35,961 nt of DNA from Victivallales bacterium (GCA_017617415.1 JAFZWH010000075.1:1-35961), one strand, 5' to 3'. Numbered from the stretch's first letter, positions 25,590 through 33,054 are shown. A program made the numbers and translations. The notes: generated by a model not told the origin, from the sequence alone.

Positions 25590-25780
25590 AGCGTCTGTCG
25601 CTCCAGTGGCCGAAAGGCCTCCAGGCCATGCTGGCGGATGTATTCGGCGGTGGTGCAGCCCGCGTTCTCCTTGGCAAAAAGCTCGTCCGTGTCCAGATAG
25701 TCATAACCAAGTCGCCTGGCCAGCAATCGACCAATCGTGCTTTTGCCGGCCCCCATGAAACCAATGAGATAGATTTTCAT
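25538..25780 (-). pseudogene. Shikimate-kinase-like N-terminal domain, frameshifted from the aldolase fusion
   Basis: Eighty codons starting MKIYLIGFMGAGKSTIGRLL, the P-loop of shikimate kinases, then YLDTDELF (substrate-binding Asp) and GLEAFRPLE (the FRxxE Arg). The reading frame then shifts near 25570-25580: the next frame resumes with GISVYEDNLEVM. Between FRPLE and that point the family normally has about ten more residues and an ATGGG motif; these are absent, so an internal deletion of 3n+1 bases or an assembly error is likely. The kinase should be inactive unless the frame is wrong in this sequence. In a sugar-acid operon, the domain more probably phosphorylated a sugar acid than shikimate, but that is inference. 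Confidence 0.7.
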
Positions 25781-25913
25781 CTGCGGTGGTGAGGAATAAG
25801 TTTATTGCTATTTGCTGATGAGATGGTGACCTGTTTTTAAGCAGGCCGTTCGGGCAGACTTTCGTCCGCAGGGCATGCCATCCGGTCTTGGGGTTGCCGT
25901 AGAAGTCCACGAG

Positions 25914-26570
25914 TCAAAGACCGTCAAGAAGTGGCTGGATGAGCCTATCCATTGCATCGGCAAACAGCCGATGTCCGGCAGGTGAAAGATGAATGCCGTC
26001 GGTTTTGAGGATATACTTTTCCGGCTCGTCCGCCATCAGGAGCGACAAATCCAAGACGGGGCATCCATGCTCCCGAAAGGCCCTGCGGTCTAGCTCACGC
26101 TCCTGGTCATGGAAGGCGTTGACGCTTCCGTATTGTCGCCGGATGCCTTCATAGGCGGGATTGCCGTTGACGACATGATACTGGTCCAGGAGCGGCTGCC
26201 CAATGACCCCGACGACCGGCACCCCCGAAGGAAGCATCTTGAAGAATTGCTGTATCAGCGTTTCCTGTTCCTGGAGCGGCACCACTCGTTCGGGGTGCTC
26301 CCAATCGTCGTTGTTCCAAGCAAAGGAGGCCAAGCACAGATTTGGAGTGTGCCCCGCCAGGTCGGCGGCAAGATGTCCCATCCGCTCACGCAGGCTTTCC
26401 CCGCCTACGGCACCATTGTAGATGGAAACGCAGACGTTCAGATACCGCTCACAGAGTTTGGCTCGCAGCAGTTCATACCACCGCTCTGCTGCCTTTTCCA
26501 CGCCAATGCGACCTTCCATGGTCGATGCGCCAAAAAGCTGAATCAGGTAGTTCTTCATTCCCCAAACCAT
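25914..26570 (-). CDS. SGNH/GDSL-family hydrolase
   Basis: A 218-residue SGNH hydrolase, a serine esterase such as a carbohydrate acetylesterase. Blocks are FGASTMEG (block I, catalytic Ser about 16, Ala in place of Asp), NGAVGGES (block II Gly), FAWNNDD (block III Asn) and DGIHLSPAGH (block V with Asp and His). All four signature residues are present. No signal peptide, so it acts on imported sugars. GGGAG five bases before the ATG at 26570 decides the start. It lies 22 bp after the KDPGal aldolase gene and 133 bp before the broken fusion gene, in the sugar-acid operon, and probably removes acetyl or similar ester groups from the sugar being used. Confidence 0.85.
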   Translation of the reverse strand: MVWGMKNYLIQLFGASTMEGRIGVEKAAERWYELLRAKLCERYLNVCVSIYNGAVGGESLRERMGHLAADLAGHTPNLCLASFAWNNDDWEHPERVVPLQEQETLIQQFFKMLPSGVPVVGVIGQPLLDQYHVVNGNPAYEGIRRQYGSVNAFHDQERELDRRAFREHGCPVLDLSLLMADEPEKYILKTDGIHLSPAGHRLFADAMDRLIQPLLDGL

Positions 26571-26592
26571 TTTCGCTCCCGCAAAAAAAGTG

Positions 26593-27240
26593 TTAATGTG
26601 CCTGTTTTACATGCGATTCCCTGAAACGGGCGGCAATCTGCGTGAAGAGCGACGCATCCCTATGGATCGCCTCCAGAGATTTTCCAGGCTTGAAAAGGTT
26701 CCCGCCAATGCCAACGCCACGGCACACCTCCAGGAACTCGGCGAGATTCTGGGAGGTCACTCCACCCACGGCGAAGATAGGGGCCTTGACGACCGCCCGG
26801 AGATTCTTGATGTAGTCTGCACCAAAGTTCCCTGCAGGAAAAAGTTTGAGATAGTGTGCGCCAGCCGCCAAGGCCGCCAGGGCCTCAGAGGGCGTCAAGA
26901 AACCTGGCATTGAGAGCATTTCTTGACGGACGGTCTCATGGATGACCGCCGCTTCCGTGTTCGGCGAAATGATGAATTGACCGCCAGCCACCTTGACCAA
27001 CTTTACCTGCTCTGATGTCAGAACGGTTCCTGCTCCGACCAGCTGTCTTCCCTCGCTGTGTTTGGCCGCCAAGGCAATTGCTTCCAGTGCGTTAGGCGTG
27101 TTAAGGGGGACTTCCAAGAGGTTGATGCGGTGCTCATGCAGGATGTCACACACCGCTGGAATCTCCGCCAATGTGATACCGCGCAGGATAGCCACGATGG
27201 GACATTCGTCAAGATATTGCTCAAAAAGTCGTTGTTTCAT
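26593..27240 (-). CDS. dgoA: 2-dehydro-3-deoxy-6-phosphogalactonate/gluconate aldolase
   Basis: A class I aldolase of 215 residues from the ATG at 27238-27240. That ATG overlaps the kinase stop in ATGA and follows GGGAGGG at ideal spacing. Motifs: PIVAILRGIT, LLEVPLNTP, LVGAGTVLTSEQVKLV, FIISPNTEAAV, LKLFPAGNFG (Schiff-base Lys) and IFAVGGVTSQNLAEFL. The PLNTP segment follows the E. coli DgoA pattern (IPLNSP) rather than the Eda pattern (VTLRT), which favours 2-keto-3-deoxy-6-phosphogalactonate, the De Ley-Doudoroff intermediate of galactose or galactonate. It splits this to pyruvate and glyceraldehyde 3-phosphate. The substrate assignment is by motif only; KDPG is the alternative. Confidence 0.85.
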   Translation of the reverse strand: MKQRLFEQYLDECPIVAILRGITLAEIPAVCDILHEHRINLLEVPLNTPNALEAIALAAKHSEGRQLVGAGTVLTSEQVKLVKVAGGQFIISPNTEAAVIHETVRQEMLSMPGFLTPSEALAALAAGAHYLKLFPAGNFGADYIKNLRAVVKAPIFAVGGVTSQNLAEFLEVCRGVGIGGNLFKPGKSLEAIHRDASLFTQIAARFRESHVKQAH

Positions 27241-28334
27241 CGCTGAACCCTCCCTGATGCAAAGCCACGCATCAAGTTCTCGACCTCGCATCGTGTGCTG
27301 TAATTGAAATCTCCGTAGCAGGTGTGCTTAAGTGCACTGGCGGCGACCGCGAATCGAATGGCAGTCTCCGGCGCAGCCAACTCCGGGGTATGGAGGGCGA
27401 AAAGCAGTCCGGCGCAAAAGGAGTCACCACCGCCAAAGCGATCCACAATACTGTGAATTTGGTAAGGGACATAGCACCCATTGTCATCCATGGGCGCGAA
27501 ATGAGTTGCCTTGCTCTGGCAGTCATAGATCATCCCGCCCCAGTTGTTGTGGTCTGCGGAATAACTCTCACGGAGCGTGAAGGCAATGAATTTCGCATGG
27601 GGGAAACGCTGGGCCAACCGTTCGGCGACCTCCTGATAGCCATCGGCATTGAGTTTCCCAGACTCGACATCGATTCCCGATGCGCCGATGCCAAAAACAT
27701 CTAAGGCGTCTTCCTCGTTGCCGATGATGAAATTCGCCACAGAGACAATTTTCTCCATGCAGCGTTCCGCCAATCGTCGTTTGGGAGTGCCGGCTTCCCA
27801 GTTCCAGAGTTTCTTGCGGTAGTTCAGGTCAACGGAGAGCGTGATGCCCTTTTCCACCGCCTTCAGCGCAAGGGCATGGGTAACCTCAAAGGCATTTCGG
27901 GAAAGCGCTGGAGTAATGCCGGTCAGATGCAGATGCCCAACTCCTTCAAGCATTGACCCAAAGTCGTATGCTTCCAGTGGCAGCGAGGCAACCACACTAC
28001 CTTCACGGTCGTAGAGAACGGACGAACCTCGCATGTTTGAACCCAGTTCCGCATAGTAGACTCCCATCCGTCCTTCTTCCGTGTAGTGAATTCGCGACAC
28101 ATCGCAGCCCAATCCGCGTAACTGCGCAACAAGGGCACGGGCGACCGTGTTGTCTGGCAGGGCGGTCAGGAAACGAGCTTTTCCGCCCAACATTGCAACG
28201 GATGCACAGACATTCGCCTCGCCTCCTCCGAAAGTCGCCTGAAGAGTTCCTGGAAGAGCCTGAGCAAACCGCTGCCGCCCAGGGGGACAGAGACGAAGCA
28301 TCACCTCGCCAAATCCGGCAATCACTTTATCCAT
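27237..28334 (-). CDS. kdgK: PfkB-family 2-keto-3-deoxy sugar-acid kinase
   Basis: A 365-residue ribokinase-fold kinase that phosphorylates a 2-keto-3-deoxy sugar acid with ATP. Evidence: the N-terminal AGFGEVMLRLCPPG and QATFGGGEANVCASVAMLGG (sugar-binding signature 1), TALPDNTVARALVAQLRGLG, SVDLNYRKKLW, a typical KDG-kinase block, and VDRFGGGDSFCAG (signature 2, catalytic Asp about 304). It is first in the operon and is translationally coupled to the aldolase that uses its product. GAGGA about ten bases before the ATG is the ribosome-binding site. Whether KDG or KDGal is preferred cannot be told; the DgoA-like partner argues for the galacto form. The upstream region shares sequence with that of the pseudopilin operon. 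Confidence 0.9.
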   Translation of the reverse strand: MDKVIAGFGEVMLRLCPPGRQRFAQALPGTLQATFGGGEANVCASVAMLGGKARFLTALPDNTVARALVAQLRGLGCDVSRIHYTEEGRMGVYYAELGSNMRGSSVLYDREGSVVASLPLEAYDFGSMLEGVGHLHLTGITPALSRNAFEVTHALALKAVEKGITLSVDLNYRKKLWNWEAGTPKRRLAERCMEKIVSVANFIIGNEEDALDVFGIGASGIDVESGKLNADGYQEVAERLAQRFPHAKFIAFTLRESYSADHNNWGGMIYDCQSKATHFAPMDDNGCYVPYQIHSIVDRFGGGDSFCAGLLFALHTPELAAPETAIRFAVAASALKHTCYGDFNYSTRCEVENLMRGFASGRVQR

Positions 28335-28412
28335 ACTTTGCTTCCTCGTGTCAAGTTCTCACAACTATATGCACGTGTATTAACATACTATAAGAAAAAC
28401 GGAATCCAAAGA

Positions 28413-28680
28413 AATCCATCAAACAATAATTATGCGAATAATCTTGTAGAATTGACTAAAAATATGTTTTAGTTCAAGCAATACATATCTAATAACGGAC
28501 CATGAAACACAGCAGGTGGAAAAGCATTGGATAGAGGTGTCAATGGTTTTTCACCCGTGTGGTTGTCAATGGGCAACTCTCAAAGAAATCGCTGGATTAC
28601 TCATCGATTCTCCATCGGATGATTCGGATGGTCCGCTACAGCAATCTGTCCAATATGGGAGATTCAGTCGTGCCGGCAAC
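28413..28680. repeat. Shared upstream region, copy 2 (homologous to 21899-22160)
   Basis: Homologous to the region before the pseudopilin gene, same orientation. Shared blocks include ATGCGAATAATCTTGTAGAA (one difference types against copy 1), TTGACTAAAAATATG, GTGTCAATGGTTT, CGGATGATTCGGATGG and ATATGGGAGAT. It ends 80 bases before the kinase start and shows no credible open frame. It may hold common regulatory sites or an RNA. Confidence 0.65.
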
Positions 28681-28728
28681 TATTCATAGACCCAATAATT
28701 GACTACAACATCCACTTAATAGTAAGTC

Positions 28729-28810
28729 GCTTTGCTCCCCAAGAGGGCACCTTAATAGCCGCGAAACGGCTGCCCCCCCTTGATTTGGCACCCTGTTGGG
28801 AAACAAAGCC
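28729..28810. repeat. MITE-like element, family 2, copy A, at a gene 3' end
   Basis: GCTTTGCTCCCCAAGAGGGC at 28729 and the complement-like GGGAAACAAAGC ending at 28809 bound an 82-bp element with about 18 of 23 terminal bases paired and an inner AGCCG/CGGCT stem-loop. It starts seven bases after the stop codon of the FtsK-like gene, so transcribed it would fold into a long hairpin and may act as that gene's terminator or 3' stabiliser. Confidence 0.75.
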
Positions 28811-28817
28811 CTATCCG

Positions 28818-30359
28818 TCAAACGCCTTCTTCGCCAGTCGATTTTAGTGCATCAAGTAGGCTTTCATCGAACACCTGCGGACCTTCGAGTCGTGACAGTC
28901 GTTCAGTGAATTCATCATGCGGTTCATATCCGGCCTGGATGCGCTGAAGAGAACCATCGATTCCTCGGAAGAGCATGTCGCCTTTGCCCTGAAGCGTCTC
29001 CGCCCCCGCGCAGTCCAGCAGTAGCTTGGAGCATAGCTTGTCCGTTTCTTTCATTGAGATGCGACCCAGGAAATTCGCCAAGATGGAACCGGTAATCACT
29101 TTGCGGTCTGGCCGTTGCGTGCCCATGATGAGGTGGATTCCGGCCGCCCGGGACTTCGCCGCCAAAGACATCATCGTCCTTTCAAACTCTTGCCTATGGT
29201 AACACATCAGGTCGGCGAACTCATCCAGAACCACTACGATATAAGGTAATTTCGGGGTATTCTCCAAGGCATTGTACGCCTGGAGATTTTTGGCTGGAGT
29301 CGCCGCCAGGAGCCGATAGCGCTGGTTCATCTCTTCGAGCAGCCACTTCGTCGCACGAAGCATCTTCTCTGGCTCGTTGATGATCGGTGCCAGCAAATGC
29401 GGCAACTTCTGATATAAGCTGAATTCAAGATATTTGGGGTCGAAGAGCACCAGCCGGAGTCGTTCGGGCGAATTTGCCTCCACCAACGAGTTTATCAACT
29501 GCCTGACAAGCACGCTCTTGCCACTGCCAGTCGCGCCCGCGATGAGCAAATGTGGCAGCTGCGTCAGATTCACAACGATCTCCTTGCCCGCATCCTCCGA
29601 CCTACCCAGCATCAATGGCAGATGCGGGACCGCCTGGTCCGCCTGCTCGCGCCAGACTGCCGAAGAGAAGAGTTCCGACCAACTGGGAATGTAACTGCAA
29701 GGCTTGCCGATGGTGGGTGTAAGCGACTCTGACTTAACCAGCGGATCTTCTTCGCTATCCATAAAATGCACCATGCATTCGGAGAGGCAAAGGCAGAATC
29801 GCTCGTCATTCCTAGTCTGGAGCTCCAGGTCCACCTTGCCGAATTCCTTCAGCTTCTTACGAATCCACGCCAACGAGGGCAGCTCCGACGAAATGTCCTG
29901 AGGGTCATCGGCAAACCAGGTTTTCACCTTCTCATCAAAGAAATCCACGAGCAATTCGTAGGCATTCTCCAGCGAGTGGAAATCCTTCGGCTCCGCATCT
30001 GCGAGCCGACATTGAAGACGGTAATACTTGAACTCTTCCATTGTTTTCCTCCCATGTTGTGTGTTGTTAATGTCACCAATGCGCTTCTGGCAGTCTTCGG
30101 AATACGCCCCGCCACACGCGGGACAGCAGTAGCCCCGTTGCCATAGATCAAATTCCACTGTAACCAACCAGGAGCGCACACCACAGTTGGGACAGACGAC
30201 CGTGTGTTTCTCGAATTCCTCACGAAGCGCCTCAACCATCTTTTGAGGCAGTACCGACTGGCATTTCGGACACTTCAGCACGGCTGACGGGTCTTCAAAA
30301 ACAAACTCGAAATCCTTTGCGGAAAGCTCTTCACCGCATTGCAGACATTGCTCGGACAT
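28818..30359 (-). CDS. Soluble FtsK/SpoIIIE-like DNA translocase with N-terminal zinc ribbons
   Basis: A 513-residue protein. The first 90 residues carry CxxC pairs (CLQCGEE, CPKCQSV, CPNCGVR, CPACGGA) that should bind two zinc ions. About 100-230 is a helical linker. About 260-470 is a FtsK-type RecA-like motor: AGATGSGKSVLV (Walker A, Lys about 281), IVVVLDEFADLM (Walker B), HLIMGTQRPDRKVITGSI and QGKGDMLFRG. There are no membrane segments and no gamma winged-helix domain, so it is not the cell-division FtsK; it could be a plasmid- or element-borne or defence-related DNA pump. A strong AGGAGGTGAACG precedes the ATG. It stands 160 bp downstream of the small Cys-rich gene. Confidence 0.87.
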   Translation of the reverse strand: MSEQCLQCGEELSAKDFEFVFEDPSAVLKCPKCQSVLPQKMVEALREEFEKHTVVCPNCGVRSWLVTVEFDLWQRGYCCPACGGAYSEDCQKRIGDINNTQHGRKTMEEFKYYRLQCRLADAEPKDFHSLENAYELLVDFFDEKVKTWFADDPQDISSELPSLAWIRKKLKEFGKVDLELQTRNDERFCLCLSECMVHFMDSEEDPLVKSESLTPTIGKPCSYIPSWSELFSSAVWREQADQAVPHLPLMLGRSEDAGKEIVVNLTQLPHLLIAGATGSGKSVLVRQLINSLVEANSPERLRLVLFDPKYLEFSLYQKLPHLLAPIINEPEKMLRATKWLLEEMNQRYRLLAATPAKNLQAYNALENTPKLPYIVVVLDEFADLMCYHRQEFERTMMSLAAKSRAAGIHLIMGTQRPDRKVITGSILANFLGRISMKETDKLCSKLLLDCAGAETLQGKGDMLFRGIDGSLQRIQAGYEPHDEFTERLSRLEGPQVFDESLLDALKSTGEEGV

Positions 30360-30447
30360 CGTTCACCTCCTGAATTCGCTCGCTACCTATGATATACACG
30401 AAACCGCTGTTTTCTTTCATTGCTGACAGATCAAGGAGCAAAAAAGA

Positions 30448-30477
30448 GGGAATTATGTCGCAAGTGACATAATTCCC
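30448..30477. repeat. Perfect 12-bp inverted repeat
   Basis: GGGAATTATGTC and GACATAATTCCC are exact complements separated by GCAAGT. It lies about 90 bases before the FtsK-like start and 43 bases after the small Cys-rich gene. It may be a terminator-like hairpin, an operator, or a minimal relative of the family 1 repeat ends; no run of T follows. Confidence 0.75.
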
Positions 30478-30519
30478 ATTGTCGAAGCTATCACTGACGG
30501 GATAGCGACTTGTCGTCAA

Positions 30520-30723
30520 TCACGGCAGATTGACCCAGCGGCGATACTCTTTGCAGCTGCCGCCATGGCCCACTCCGAGAAGAGAACCTTTCCCAATTGT
30601 GCAGGGTTTGTGTTCGTTGGTTGGCGTCTCGACAAGGCGGCCATTCTGGATGATTTTGCGCTCGCCCGTCCAGAATTGGCAGGTGATACAGCATTGACGA
30701 TTGCTTTGTGTGGTGGTGGCCAT
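30520..30723 (-). CDS. Small Cys-rich protein of unknown function
   Basis: A 67-residue protein starting MATTTQSNRQCCITCQFWTG and ending with CKEYRRWVNLP. Cysteines are arranged CCxxC, one central Cys (KPCTIG) and one near the end (GGSCKEY), spaced for one zinc ion; the pattern C-x-x-C-x-x-W-x-G, Gly-rich middle, C-x-x-Y-x-x-W recalls small uncharacterised proteins found beside mobile or regulatory genes in gut bacteria. GGAG seven bases before the ATG supports this start; longer frames through it lack support. It is probably co-transcribed with the FtsK-like gene. Function unknown. Confidence 0.65.
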   Translation of the reverse strand: MATTTQSNRQCCITCQFWTGERKIIQNGRLVETPTNEHKPCTIGKGSLLGVGHGGSCKEYRRWVNLP

Positions 30724-31204
30724 TGGATTGCTCCTGTTGATTTGACGTGAAACTTTGCCCACGTGAAGTGGGACACTCTTCGCCACTGAGCGAAGATAGT
30801 TCCCAATAGCAAAGGCCATGCCAACAACCCTCCCCCCATAACCGAAGCATAAAAACCCGTCCTCGGACATTCAAAGCCGGTAAATGGATAACCACCCGAT
30901 GCTATATTTTACCACCCGGATTCACTGTTGTCCAGTAAAAAACTGTGCTTTGCGCTATGCGCGCCAGAAGCAAGGCAAGGTTGCCACGAAAGCGTTCTTT
31001 GCCCCCCGACGCCAGCAGCGTTTTTGCCTATACGCGCATGCGCGTCCAAATAGGGAGGCATGCCCCCACCCCCTACGACAGTAATGTAATGCGGTTTTCG
31101 CCCAGTTGCAAGTCCGATGGCGGGAAAGGAAACGGAATCATAGTTTTCTGATGATTTTTGCCTTGAGACGGTAGTCTTACCGGACAACTGTGACCAGGAT
31201 TACC
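30724..31204. other. Gene-free stretch of about 480 bases
   Basis: I see no credible coding region here: open frames are short and have Cys- or Gly-biased composition without ribosome-binding sites. It separates the small Cys-rich gene from the family 3 repeat. Nothing further can be supported. Confidence 0.5.
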
Positions 31205-31364
31205 TAGTGTCTAATTTCGTAACTAATTGCGCACTTGCGGCGACAGGCTGGCATCTACGTCTTTCAGGGAAATTCACGGGCGAAAGCCCGCTCATTCCCC
31301 CTCAAGCCACATTTGCTTCGCCTCTCACTCGCAATTGCACAATTATTTCCTCAATTAAACACTA
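31205..31364. repeat. MITE-like element, family 3, copy B
   Basis: A 160-bp element, TAGTGTCTAATT...AATTAAACACTA, homologous along its length to 10599-10757 in the opposite orientation (shared inner blocks include GAGAGGCG, CTTGAGG, AATGAGCGGGCT, CTGTCGCCGCAAG). TA at both ends fits a TA target duplication. Its right end gives the TAG stop of the PLD-family gene that ends at 31362. No coding capacity. Confidence 0.82.
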
Positions 31365-31892
31365 GTTTCCCGTCACGGGACCGTCGCCGCAGAATTTCTT
31401 CCGTCCGCAGGTGGCGCAACATGCCCCGCGCCAGACGGCGTCGAACTGCTCACAAAGCGGCTCCACCAGCGACGGCTCGTCGGTGAGGAGACCATTCTCG
31501 AAATTTCGGCGGTTGTCGCTTTTGGCGCCCAGCCCCGCGCCTGTCAGATTCGCACTGCCGAAGTAGGCCTTCGTCCCGTCGGCGATGATGCACTTGAAGT
31601 GGACTCGCGGACAAAGCACGCGCTCCAGTTGGCTCCACAGTCGCGGATAGCGATCGAAGTCCTGCCGGAAATTGGGGCCCGGCTCCTTGGCGTGGATGAG
31701 CCGGATATCCACGCCATGTGCCAATAGCCGGTCCAGCACTCCCAGAAAGGGAACCATCTCGCGTTCCCCGGGGACCGCAACATACATGTCCTTGATATCC
31801 GCCGTGGCGATCCAGAGCCGTTTCCGCGCCTGGGGCACAAGTCCGCAGACGACCTTGGTGTAGATTTCACGATTGGTGATGAATTGGTTCAT
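31362..31892 (-). CDS. Phospholipase-D-like (HKD) nuclease-family protein with C-terminal Cys cluster
   Basis: About 176 residues from MNQFITNREIYTK. A PLD fold with a single HKD motif, VHFKCIIADGTKAYFGSANL (His, Lys and a Gly-Ser-Asn block), preceded by the strand KRLWIATADIKDM. Single-motif PLD proteins act as dimers; related proteins are nucleases such as Nuc or restriction-associated enzymes. The C-terminus CCATCGRKKFCG looks like a small zinc-binding site. GGAGG eight bases before the ATG at 31890-31892 selects this start over one seven codons upstream. The stop codon is provided by the family 3 repeat, so the native end may have been altered. It is in an accessory island and faces the exonuclease gene divergently. 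Confidence 0.85.
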   Translation of the reverse strand: MNQFITNREIYTKVVCGLVPQARKRLWIATADIKDMYVAVPGEREMVPFLGVLDRLLAHGVDIRLIHAKEPGPNFRQDFDRYPRLWSQLERVLCPRVHFKCIIADGTKAYFGSANLTGAGLGAKSDNRRNFENGLLTDEPSLVEPLCEQFDAVWRGACCATCGRKKFCGDGPVTGN

Positions 31893-32083
31893 GATGAATT
31901 CCTCCGTAATCATCCCTTAGCAAATTCAATGCCAGATGCTGGACGGGCGAATTCCAGGAGCGGCATCAGATGTCAACCATAGGCGATATTCAAAGAATAA
32001 TCACTTTTTTCAAAAATATGCAACATAGAATTTGAAAAATCGCAAAAATCATCATATATCATACAACAATCATACCAAAATAT

Positions 32084-32197
32084 GGGAATTATACAGTTGA
32101 CTTGCCTAAAGCCATTTCCCGCAGAAATCGCGGGAAGCACCACCCGGCAACCTTCTGCTGGCGGAAACCACGATGGCAAGTTAACTGTATAATTCCC
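32084..32197. repeat. MITE-like element, family 1, copy B (short form)
   Basis: A 114-bp element with 23-bp terminal inverted repeats (GGGAATTATACAG / CTGTATAATTCCC) that differ at one base. Inside is a small hairpin (CCCGC...GCGGG). Both ends carry a TATAAT reading outward. It sits 83 bases upstream of the exonuclease start and could drive or alter its transcription. The same sequence with a 200-base insert occurs at 324-643. Confidence 0.85.
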
Positions 32198-32280
32198 CCA
32201 AATATGTCTTGGCACGATGCTTGCTAATGTCATTCAATGACCCAAAGTCTTTCAGATTTGACCAAGCAAGAGGAACGGCA

Positions 32281-32844
32281 ATGAAACTAGCGGGATTGGA
32301 TTTCGAGACGGCCAACGGAAGAAGCGGCAGCATCTGCGCGGTGGGCTGCGCCATCCTTGACGACAGCGTGGTGACGGAGCGCAAGGAGTGGCTGGTGTGC
32401 CCGCATCAGGGCTACCGCTGGATGCGACCGGATTTCACCGACGTGCATGGCCTCTACTATTGGGACGTCTGCGACTGCGAGGAGTTCTGTGCCATCTGGC
32501 CCGAGCTCCAGCGGATGCTGCTCTCTGCGGAGTGTGTCGTCATCCACAACGCGCCCTTCGACCTGGGGCACCTGCGCAGCGTCCTGAAACTGTATGAACT
32601 GCCGCCCGTGGCGTTCGACTATGCGGACAGCCTGGTCATCAGCCGACGGCTCTTCCCCGAAATGCCGTCCCATTCGCTGGATGCCATGGCCGAGCACTTC
32701 GGCATCGTCTTTCATCACCATAACGCTGTGGAGGATGCCATGGCCTGCGCCTCCATCGCCGCTCGCACCGGCATTCCCACCGATTTGATTCGTCACTTTT
32801 CAACTACGGAGGAACGGACATCTGAAAAAGATGTCACAGAATAA
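32281..32844 (+). CDS. DnaQ-like 3'-5' exonuclease
   Basis: A 187-residue DEDDh exonuclease of the DnaQ/epsilon group, which removes nucleotides from 3' ends. Motif I LDFETANG (Asp7, Glu9), motif II VIHNAPFDLGHL (Asp94), motif III HHHNAVEDAMA (His147, Asp152) are all intact, and DYADSLVISRRLFPEMPSHS gives the usual middle helix. GAGGA seven bases before the ATG fixes the start. It is the only confident plus-strand gene here and stands alone, between the PLD gene and the convergent RhuM array, whose last fragment overlaps its 3' end by about 45 bases. A stand-alone exonuclease of this size is common in phage and plasmid genomes. Confidence 0.9.
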   Translation: MKLAGLDFETANGRSGSICAVGCAILDDSVVTERKEWLVCPHQGYRWMRPDFTDVHGLYYWDVCDCEEFCAIWPELQRMLLSAECVVIHNAPFDLGHLRSVLKLYELPPVAFDYADSLVISRRLFPEMPSHSLDAMAEHFGIVFHHHNAVEDAMACASIAARTGIPTDLIRHFSTTEERTSEKDVTE

Positions 32845-33033
32845 ACATAACCTCTTGCAATTCTTTGCATTTCGTTTTCCGCGAATATGCAGGCTTATTA
32901 CCCTTCGATCGACATCGAACAGAGTGCCAAGTCGATTTTGCGTGCATCTCACAATCTCGTTTTCAAGGCGGACTTCCAGGCGGATGGTCTCGTCCGGCTG
33001 ATAGATGATGATTTCGTTCTTTTCGTCAGGCAT
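32800..33033 (-). pseudogene. RhuM-family fragment (fourth array copy, truncated)
   Basis: Seventy-seven codons. The first 31 residues copy the array N-terminus (MPDEKNEIIIYQPDETIRLE) with small changes, then CTQNRLGTLFDVDRRVISLHI keeps the helix-turn-helix outline, and the rest (GKRNAKNCKRLCLFC) is unlike the family, so the body has been lost. It overlaps the convergent exonuclease gene by about 45 bases. It lies 21 bases after the third copy. Probably a dead remnant. Confidence 0.65.
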
Positions 33034-33054
33034 GGGGTTTCAGTGATTGGTGAT

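Noticed and set aside
25701-25910. Minus-strand 69-codon frame between the SGNH hydrolase gene and the fusion gene
   Set aside because: It overlaps the start of the kinase-like domain in another frame and shows no domain or ribosome-binding site.
30909-31187. Minus-strand 92-codon frame
   Set aside because: No ribosome-binding site, odd composition and no recognisable motif.
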